A DNA stretch of 19,478 nt, taken from Dehalococcoidales bacterium (lineage in GTDB: Bacteria > Chloroflexota > Dehalococcoidia > Dehalococcoidales > ARS1013). The stretch lies in contig DAOVGW010000007.1 in the NCBI GenBank assembly GCA_030672225.1, positions 1 through 19,478 on the forward strand. The letters run 5' to 3'. The translations under genes were made by a program, and so were the position numbers. The notes beneath the pieces are model-generated. The model was not told where the DNA came from, made no database searches, and worked only from the letters and a program-made list of their open reading frames with translations. Below, in pieces: positions 7,818 through 12,643 of this stretch (its first letter is position 1; the number at the start of each line of letters is the position of its first letter).

Positions 7818-7841
7818 TAAGTTACCAAACTCTTTTACTTT

Positions 7842-8060
7842 CTACTTAAATGTGTTCTTTAGCTTGAGGATAAAGTCCTGCCGCTTCTGCTCATCCGCTA
7901 TGATCTGCTGCTTGATTTCTCGCCAGGTGCCGGGACAATCCTTGTAGTCGGTGCCAACTATCTGGTGAATGGCCCGGTCTATTTGCTTTTTGTTGCTGGC
8001 AGCAACCGCAATCCCAGCTTCATCAAAAATATCTTTTAGATGGCGGAGATAACAAGACAC
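7842..8060 (-). CDS. Conserved small hypothetical protein (72 aa)
   Basis: A 72-aa, helix-rich, soluble protein without signal peptide. Its N-terminus is S-C-Y-L-R-H-L-K-D-I-F-D-E-A-G-I, followed by IDRAIHQIVG and YKDCPGTWREIKQQI, and a charged C-terminal helix. I do not know a function. The pattern (helical, with a DCPGTW loop) resembles small proteins I associate with this lineage, but that is memory, not a search. The start is GTG at 8060, with AAAGGGA about 9 nt upstream acting as a weak Shine-Dalgarno. It begins only 15 nt after the 3' end of the CAT-anticodon tRNA and is followed by a good terminator, so it is most likely expressed from the tRNA promoter at 8338-8366. Confidence 0.75.
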   Translation of the reverse strand: MSCYLRHLKDIFDEAGIAVAASNKKQIDRAIHQIVGTDYKDCPGTWREIKQQIIADEQKRQDFILKLKNTFK

Positions 8061-8075
8061 GCTAAGTAGTCCCTT

Positions 8076-8150
8076 TGGTGGGCTCGGTAGGGTTCGAACC
8101 TACGACCAATCGGTTATGAGCCGACCGCTCTGCCACTGAGCTACGAGCCC
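8076..8150 (-). tRNA. tRNA with CAT anticodon (tRNA-Ile2 or elongator tRNA-Met)
   Basis: Cloverleaf: acceptor GGGCTCG/CGAGCCC, D-arm TAGCTCAGTGGCAGAGC, anticodon loop CTCATAA on a CGG/CCG-closed stem, T-arm GTAGGTTCGAACCCTAC, discriminator A and an encoded CCA (8076-8078). The TTGGTCG variable segment and the CGGCTCATAACCG stem-loop resemble Ile2 tRNAs, whose C34 is changed to lysidine by TilS. Elongator Met remains possible. An initiator tRNA is unlikely because 1-72 is a normal G-C pair. Confidence 0.93.
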
Positions 8151-8200
8151 CAGATGAGTTTAACACTTCTTTAATAACGGCTCAAGTCAAAAGGTCTAAA

Positions 8201-8276
8201 TGGAGCGGGAGACGAGACTCGAACTCGCGACAACCTGCTTGGAAGGCAGGGACTCTACCAACTGAGTTACTCCCGC
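8201..8276 (-). tRNA. tRNA-Gly (TCC)
   Basis: Acceptor GCGGGAG pairs with CTCCCGC; D-arm TAACTCAGTTGGTAGAGT; anticodon loop CTTCCAA within CCTGC/GCAGG; T-arm GCGAGTTCGAGTCTCGT; discriminator T; encoded CCA at 8201-8203. It is followed after 50 nt by the CAT tRNA on the same strand. Confidence 0.96.
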
Positions 8277-8337
8277 ATATTATGTCAACTACCCCCCTGC
8301 AGCCCCAGTCAGAGACCTCTTATTCTACACTGGTACT

Positions 8338-8366
8338 ATTATAACCATTGGTGTTTTAGCAATCAA
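8338..8366 (-). promoter_or_regulatory. Promoter upstream of tRNA-Gly
   Basis: On the minus strand TTGATT (8361-8366) is separated by exactly 17 nt from TATAAT (8338-8343). Transcription would start near 8331 and run through tRNA-Gly, tRNA-CAT and the 72-aa gene to the terminator at 7785-7817. Confidence 0.65.
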
Positions 8367-8371
8367 TAGGC

Positions 8372-8674
8372 TTACTTGGTGATGTTTATTTCCAGCCTAT
8401 CTATCTGCTGGCCTACTCCCTTTAGCGGAGAGACCATGCCAATAACAGTGTTCCTGATAAATTCGCCGACAAAGGGGACAACCGGAACCAGAGAGCCATT
8501 CAGATTTATCTCAATAGCTTCCCCTTCAATAGAAAGCTTTAAGCTCTGTATTTCTCCAGTCCCCTTCAGCGTGGCGACTATGCCACTCATAACCTGCTCA
8601 ATAAACTCCCGCACAAAACCTTCAATCTGGATAGGTGCATCGTTTACCGAAAGGCTTACCTGTTCTGATGCCAT
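8372..8674 (-). CDS. Small hypothetical protein built of two internal repeats
   Basis: A 100-aa soluble protein of unknown function. It consists of two similar units of about 38 residues. Unit 1 (about 13-49) has FVREFIEQVMSGIVATLKG then GEIQSLKLSI. Unit 2 (about 61-98) has FVGEFIRNTVIGMVSPLKG then QQIDRLEINI. Each looks like an amphipathic helix followed by a beta strand, so a duplicated alpha/beta unit is plausible. ATG at 8674 has the Shine-Dalgarno AAAGGAGA about 8 nt upstream. It starts 31 nt after the stop of the phosphoesterase gene on the same strand, so the two are probably co-transcribed. I do not recognise the family. Confidence 0.8.
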   Translation of the reverse strand: MASEQVSLSVNDAPIQIEGFVREFIEQVMSGIVATLKGTGEIQSLKLSIEGEAIEINLNGSLVPVVPFVGEFIRNTVIGMVSPLKGVGQQIDRLEINITK

Positions 8675-8705
8675 ACTACTATCTCCTTTCCACCAGTCAT
8701 TAATG

Positions 8706-9155
8706 TTATCCTGTCCCTGGCTTTCGCTTGATGAGAAGCCAGTTTTTACTATCGGTGTGAATTAAGACGTAGTCACCCGATAGCTTCTCGCCACTCAGGG
8801 TAAATTCCAGATGGTCGGGCTCTTCTCTGTTAAGCCTGAAACTGCCCTTATCCCATATCTCCACAGTCCCAGCCCCATATTGCCCCTCAGGAATTACGCC
8901 GGCGAAATCTATGTATTCTATCGGGTGGTCTTCCACCTGGATTGCCAGGCGCTTTACCCCGGGCTCCAGGGGCACTCCCTTGGGTACGGCCCAGCTCTTG
9001 AGTAAGCCTCCCATTTCCAGGCGGAAATCATAGTGGAGATGCCTCGCCTGATGCCTCTGAACCACGAAGCGAGACCCCACAGTGGAGCTTAGTTCTCCTC
9101 CTGGTTCAGGGGTCTCCTCAAAATCCCGTTTCTGCCGGTATTCTTTGAGGTTCAT
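8706..9155 (-). CDS. Stand-alone LigD-type 3'-phosphoesterase domain protein
   Basis: In bacterial LigD the phosphoesterase (PE) domain removes 3'-terminal ribonucleotides and 3'-phosphates from DNA ends during non-homologous end joining. Here the whole 149-aa protein is that domain, with no ligase or polymerase module in this window. Core motifs: FVVQRHQARHLHYDFRLEM, LLKSWAVPKG, RLAIQVEDHP and GVIPEGQYGAGTVEIWDKG. The active-site residues known from Pseudomonas LigD PE (H42, H48, D50, R52, H84) correspond at a constant offset of 7 to H35, H41, D43, R45 and H77, so the enzyme should be active. ATG 9155 has GAGG about 9 nt upstream. It lies downstream of tRNA-Pro and upstream of the two-repeat protein. 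Stand-alone PE proteins are known in archaea and bacteria. Confidence 0.93.
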   Translation of the reverse strand: MNLKEYRQKRDFEETPEPGGELSSTVGSRFVVQRHQARHLHYDFRLEMGGLLKSWAVPKGVPLEPGVKRLAIQVEDHPIEYIDFAGVIPEGQYGAGTVEIWDKGSFRLNREEPDHLEFTLSGEKLSGDYVLIHTDSKNWLLIKRKPGTG

Positions 9156-9259
9156 ATATTAGCCTCACTTACCGAGTGATACCGGTTATAGCTTCAGCTG
9201 CCTTCAATCCTCGGAACATCTGGTTAGCCTTGCTGTTTCTGGTGGTTATCAGGGGAACA

Positions 9260-9337
9260 TGGTCGGGGTGAGAGGATTTGAACCTCCGACCTCAGCGTCC
9301 CAAACGCTGCGCGCTACCCAGGCTGCGCCACACCCCG
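9260..9337 (-). tRNA. tRNA-Pro (TGG)
   Basis: Acceptor CGGGGTG/CACCCCG; D-arm GGCGCAGCCTGGGTAGCGC; anticodon stem CAGCG/CGCTG with loop TTTGGGA; T-arm GGAGGTTCAAATCCTCT; discriminator A; encoded CCA at 9260-9262. The PE gene follows 104 nt downstream on the same strand. Confidence 0.96.
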
Positions 9338-9344
9338 CAGCCAA

Positions 9345-9373
9345 AGTATAGCAAGGCGCTAATTTGCGGTCAA
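9345..9373 (-). promoter_or_regulatory. tRNA-Pro promoter
   Basis: On the minus strand TTGACC (9368-9373), a 17-nt spacer and TATACT (9345-9350). The predicted start is near 9338, one base before the mature tRNA 5' end. Confidence 0.75.
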
Positions 9374-9453
9374 GCTAATATTAGGGCGTTAGTCTCGGCA
9401 ATCAAGGCAAAGGTCTTTATAACTCTGGGGCTTGATTTACCTTCCTCTGCAGT

Positions 9454-10425
9454 CTAGCCCTCTGCCTTAGCCACAAGCTTTTGGTATTCCTCGGTCACCC
9501 GTTGCTGAATCTGCTTTATTGTATCTTCGGATAGATGCCGAAAGCGACCCTGCAGTCTCATGTAGTCATAAACTGGTTTAAGTTTGGGCAAGCTAAGGCT
9601 CATCTTATATTTGCCATTCTCTATTTCATAGAGCGGAAATATCCCAGTCTCAACCGCCAGACGGCCTATCCTGACGCTTAACTCAGAGGGAGACCGCCAG
9701 CCAACGGGGCAAACCGACAGAATATGTACATACGCCGGCCCCTTTACTGCTGCGGCTTTAGCCACCTTGTCCATCAGGTCAAAGGGATAGCTGGGGCAGG
9801 CGGTGGCGATATAGGGTATATTGTGAGCGGCGACAATGCCTAGCATATCCTTCTTCGGGGTAATTTGCCCAATGCTCACCTTACCCGCCGGAGAAGTGGT
9901 TGTGGACGCACCGTAGGGGGTAGATGAAGACCTCTGAACCCCTGTATTCATATAGGCTTCATTGTCAAAGCAGATGTAGAGGAAATTATGACCCCTCTCC
10001 AAGGCTCCGGATAGTGCCTGAAGCCCAATATCAGCGGTACCACCATCACCGGCCATAGCCACTATCTTCGTCTCCCGTGCCGGGATTCTCCCCTTTCTCA
10101 CCATGGCTTCTAGACCAGCCTCTATACCAGAAGCTACGGCGGCGGTATTCTCAAACAGGGTATGAATCCAGGGAACCTCCCAGGAGGTATAAGGCAGCTG
10201 TGACGAAACTATCTCCATGCAACCGGTAGCCATGGCAATAATTACATTATCCCCCAGTGCCTTGCAGGTAAGCCTCACTGCCAATGCCTCAGCACAACCG
10301 ATGCATGAGCGGTTCCCCGGGGCGAAATTCTCCTTAATAGTTACCGGGCGAACCTCATGAATAGCATGCCTGGCTCTTATTTTCAGTGGTAAGTCCAGGC
10401 CAACATCTATAGACTTCTTCCCCAT
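9454..10425 (-). CDS. porB: 2-oxoacid (pyruvate):ferredoxin oxidoreductase, beta subunit
   Basis: Thiamine-diphosphate-binding subunit of the CoA-dependent oxidative decarboxylase of pyruvate (or another 2-oxoacid), cytoplasmic, donating electrons to ferredoxin. It has 323 aa. The TPP-binding segment is GDGGTADIG (126-134) ending at NEAYMNTG (155-162). Four cysteines placed as in POR beta subunits (C41 and C44 in CIGC, C69 in TGC, C239 in CPVGW) should bind a [4Fe-4S] cluster. Its ATG overlaps the porA stop (TAATG), implying translational coupling. Substrate choice (pyruvate, 2-oxoisovalerate or similar) cannot be fixed from sequence alone; the four-subunit gamma-delta-alpha-beta layout favours pyruvate. 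Confidence 0.95.
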   Translation of the reverse strand: MGKKSIDVGLDLPLKIRARHAIHEVRPVTIKENFAPGNRSCIGCAEALAVRLTCKALGDNVIIAMATGCMEIVSSQLPYTSWEVPWIHTLFENTAAVASGIEAGLEAMVRKGRIPARETKIVAMAGDGGTADIGLQALSGALERGHNFLYICFDNEAYMNTGVQRSSSTPYGASTTTSPAGKVSIGQITPKKDMLGIVAAHNIPYIATACPSYPFDLMDKVAKAAAVKGPAYVHILSVCPVGWRSPSELSVRIGRLAVETGIFPLYEIENGKYKMSLSLPKLKPVYDYMRLQGRFRHLSEDTIKQIQQRVTEEYQKLVAKAEG

Positions 10426-11600
10426 TACTCTCTTGCCCCAAATATTTCAAATTCATGCTTACTTCCCGTCTTGGAAATCTCTATACCCCTGTTAACCATC
10501 TCAGAAAAGCCGCTAACAGTAATATCCCGGCCGCCGAGTCCACCGACAAAGCTCACTATCTTTGGCCTCTTGTCCTCATTATACAGGGCCGAGCGGATTT
10601 CAGAGGCAACCGGCCCCCCGGGTCCGCCAAAAGAAAGAGCTCGGTCAAGCACAATGAGAACCTCGGCATCCCTAACTGCACTACGGATTTCATCAAAGGG
10701 GAAGGGGCGCCAAAGACGAAGCTTTATTAAGCCGATGTTCTTACCCTGCTGGCGCATCTGGTCTATAGCCGTCATCGCCGTCTCAGAAAAGCTGCCCATG
10801 GTTAGAAGCAGTACCTCAGCGTCCTCACTGCGATAGCATTCCACTGGGTGATAGCAGCGCTTAAATATTCTGTCAAACTCCCCCCAGCACTTAAGGATTG
10901 TCTCCATAGACTTCCTTAGATTCACTTCCTGCGCCCACTTGACTTCGGTATAGATAAAGGGAGGGCCAAAGTCGCCCATGGTCACCGGCTTAGCCGGATC
11001 CAGCGGCAGAGGGTAATCATTGGGTGGCAGAAAGGCATCGACTTCACTCTGCTCCGGTAGCAGTATCGGCTCAATAACATGTGATAGATGAAACCCATCC
11101 AGGTGAACCATTACCGGCAACAAGACTCCCCTATCTTCAGCAATACGAAAAGCACACAGAATATTATCAACAACCTCCTGGCCGTTTTCAGTGAATATCT
11201 GAATCCAGCCGGTGTCACGGACTGCCATAGCATCAGAATGGTCACCCCAAACACTTAAGGGCGCCGACAGGGCTCGGTTGGCTACTGCCATAACTACTGG
11301 TAGTTGCATAGACGAAGCAATATATAGCACTTCATGCATGAGCTCCAGTCCCTGCCCGGCTGTAGCTGTAAATGTCCGTGCGCCGGCGGCGGCTGCCCCC
11401 AGACAGGCACTTAAGGCTGAGTGTTCTGATTCAACCGGGATGTACTCCGCATCCAGTTCACCATCAGCTACCAGCTTGGCCAGGTGCTCAACAATATGGG
11501 TCTGTGGAGTAATAGGATAGGCCGCTATCACGTCGGTATTGGTCATGGTGACTACCTCACCAATAGCTACCGATACCTCTATGCCCACCCTCTTGGCCAT
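10425..11600 (-). CDS. porA: 2-oxoacid (pyruvate):ferredoxin oxidoreductase, alpha subunit
   Basis: Carries the domain that recognises substrate and the pyrimidine end of thiamine diphosphate. Visible signatures: AAYPITPQTHIVE, PVESEHSALSACLGAAAAGARTF in two steps, TATAGQGLELMHE, and a transketolase C-terminal-like domain with LKLRLWRPFPFDEI-type sequence and RALSFGGPGGP. The frame is open to 11642, but I choose ATG 11598-11600 (391 aa): it overlaps the porD stop as TAATG, has a strong purine-rich Shine-Dalgarno (GGAGGAGGAAG) just upstream, and M-A-K-R-V-G-I-E-V-S is a normal PorA N-terminus. The upstream 14 residues overlap the acidic tail of porD. Its TAA overlaps the porB ATG. Confidence 0.95.
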   Translation of the reverse strand: MAKRVGIEVSVAIGEVVTMTNTDVIAAYPITPQTHIVEHLAKLVADGELDAEYIPVESEHSALSACLGAAAAGARTFTATAGQGLELMHEVLYIASSMQLPVVMAVANRALSAPLSVWGDHSDAMAVRDTGWIQIFTENGQEVVDNILCAFRIAEDRGVLLPVMVHLDGFHLSHVIEPILLPEQSEVDAFLPPNDYPLPLDPAKPVTMGDFGPPFIYTEVKWAQEVNLRKSMETILKCWGEFDRIFKRCYHPVECYRSEDAEVLLLTMGSFSETAMTAIDQMRQQGKNIGLIKLRLWRPFPFDEIRSAVRDAEVLIVLDRALSFGGPGGPVASEIRSALYNEDKRPKIVSFVGGLGGRDITVSGFSEMVNRGIEISKTGSKHEFEIFGARE

Positions 11601-11893
11601 TATTCTTCCTCCTCCACCATGGTTATGACCCCTGTTGGGCACTCTTTAGCACAGATGCCACACCCGTAACAATAATAAAGGTCAGCCATAAAATATCCCT
11701 CGTCGTTCTGGTGGAAGCACGCCTCGGGGCAGAAAACCCAGCACAGGCCACACTTTATGCACTTATCAAACTTATAGGTTGGCCTCTGGGACCGCCAGTC
11801 TCCGGTTCGGTACTGGCGGGCATTGCCCGGTTCGGTTACAACTGCGCCAATCTCCAAGTCTTTCCAGGTTAGTTCCTTCTCTGGTTTTGCCAA
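11600..11893 (-). CDS. porD: 2-oxoacid (pyruvate):ferredoxin oxidoreductase, delta subunit (2x[4Fe-4S] ferredoxin)
   Basis: An 8Fe ferredoxin-like electron-transfer subunit of 97 aa. It has two CxxCxxCxxxCP motifs: C45, C48, C51, C55 (CIKCGLCWVFCP) and C75, C78, C81, C85 (CYGCGICAKECP). A short N-terminal extension contains TWKDLEIG, usual in PorD, and the C-terminus is four glutamates. The start is TTG 11891-11893, placed immediately after the porG stop, with AAGGAG 9 nt upstream (plus-strand 11903-11908). Its stop overlaps the porA start by one base. Confidence 0.96.
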   Translation of the reverse strand: MAKPEKELTWKDLEIGAVVTEPGNARQYRTGDWRSQRPTYKFDKCIKCGLCWVFCPEACFHQNDEGYFMADLYYCYGCGICAKECPTGVITMVEEEE

Positions 11894-12466
11894 TTAACCG
11901 CTCTCCTTGACCAAGGTTTCCTCATAGGCCCTTTTCATGGCGCTAATATTCTTTTCTGCCAGATGTCCAAACCGCTCTTTTAGAGGCTCAAGCAGGGACT
12001 CAAGCTTAACAACTCCGGTCACCCTGAGCAAGGCGCCAATCATGGTAGTATTGACAATGTTGACCCCCAGTAGTTCACGGGCAACGGTGGTGGCGTCAAT
12101 TATGGCTAGATGCCAGTTAGTCCCAAATTCGGCTTCAATATCCTCAAGTGGCCTTCGGCTATTAATTACCAGCGTTCCTCCCTCTTTAAGACCCGAGGTC
12201 ACCTTGGCAATGTGAAGCAGCCTGGGGTCAAAGACGACTACCATGTCAGGCTCGGTAATCTCAGCCCGTATCCTGATAGGCTCTTTATTACTTATCCTGA
12301 CAAAGGCCTGTACCGGGGCGCCCCTTCTTTCCGGGCCGAAGCTGGGGAAGGCCTGGGCGAATTTGCCTTCATTTATAGCCGCCTGGGCCACCAGTGCCGC
12401 CGAGGTAACCGCACCTTGGCCACCCCGACCATGCCACCTGATGCTAATTAGCTCCCCTGTATCTAT
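11894..12466 (-). CDS. porG: 2-oxoacid (pyruvate):ferredoxin oxidoreductase, gamma subunit, apparent ATA start
   Basis: Gamma subunit of the oxidoreductase, first gene of porGDAB. The first canonical in-frame start is a GTG at 12391 (165 aa), but that would delete the conserved N-terminal loop. The upstream frame reads D-T-G-E-L-I-S-I-R-W-H-G-R-G-G-Q-G-A-V-T-S, the typical PorG start, so I extend to ATA 12464-12466 (190 aa, a normal family length). AGGAGG at 12474-12479 lies 7 nt before this ATA. Later motifs include KFAQAFPSFGPERRGAPVQA and NTTMIGALLRVTG. No ATG, GTG or TTG exists in frame between the upstream stop and the conserved segment. A single-base sequencing error (ATG read as ATA) is the alternative. 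Confidence 0.93.
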   Translation of the reverse strand: MDTGELISIRWHGRGGQGAVTSAALVAQAAINEGKFAQAFPSFGPERRGAPVQAFVRISNKEPIRIRAEITEPDMVVVFDPRLLHIAKVTSGLKEGGTLVINSRRPLEDIEAEFGTNWHLAIIDATTVARELLGVNIVNTTMIGALLRVTGVVKLESLLEPLKERFGHLAEKNISAMKRAYEETLVKESG

Positions 12467-12479
12467 TGCTGTGCCTCCT
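12464..12479 (-). promoter_or_regulatory. porG ribosome binding site and probable ATA start codon
   Basis: AGGAGG (plus-strand 12474-12479, read on the minus strand) followed 7 nt later by ATA (12464-12466). It fixes the porG start upstream of the GRGGQG motif. Confidence 0.65.
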
Positions 12480-12493
12480 GATTATTACTAATA

Positions 12494-12566
12494 CGCCCCT
12501 GGAGCGACTCGAACGCTCGCACCCAGCTCCGGAGGCTGGTGCTCTATCCACCTGAGCTACAGGGGC
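12494..12566 (-). tRNA. tRNA-Arg (CCG)
   Basis: Acceptor GCCCCTG/CAGGGGC; D-arm TAGCTCAGGTGGATAGAGC; anticodon loop CTCCGGA within CCAGC/GCTGG; T-arm GCGAGCGTTCGAGTCGCTC; discriminator G. CCA is not encoded (the next bases are TAT), unlike the other minus-strand tRNAs here. Only 27 nt separate it from the porG start. Confidence 0.95.
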
Positions 12567-12575
12567 TGGCTTCTA

Positions 12576-12604
12576 ATTTTACCCCAAGACCAACGATTAA
12601 GCAA
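12576..12604 (-). promoter_or_regulatory. tRNA-Arg promoter, possibly also driving porGDAB
   Basis: On the minus strand TTGCTT (12599-12604), a 17-nt spacer and TAAAAT (12576-12581). The start would be about 3-4 nt before the mature tRNA. Confidence 0.6.
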
Positions 12605-12643
12605 CAGGATAGTTGAATTCGCTAGGCGCATCCACTCCTAAAG

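Noticed and set aside
8277..8293. TTGACATAAT immediately before tRNA-Gly as its promoter
   Set aside because: A -10 at proper spacing from this TTGACA would lie inside the tRNA; the TTGATT-17-TATAAT at 8338-8366 is the consistent promoter.
10455..10836. Open frames antisense to porA and similar long frames opposite the ATPase (12798-13781), porG and nhaA
   Set aside because: They mirror strongly supported genes on the other strand, lack ribosome sites and recognisable domains, and read as low-complexity S/T/P/A/R-rich shadow sequence.
11601..11642. Extended porA N-terminus of 14 residues (M-P-N-R-G-H-N-H-G-G-G-G-R-I)
   Set aside because: It overlaps the end of porD; the internal ATG 11600 has the ribosome site, TAATG coupling and the family's N-terminal sequence.
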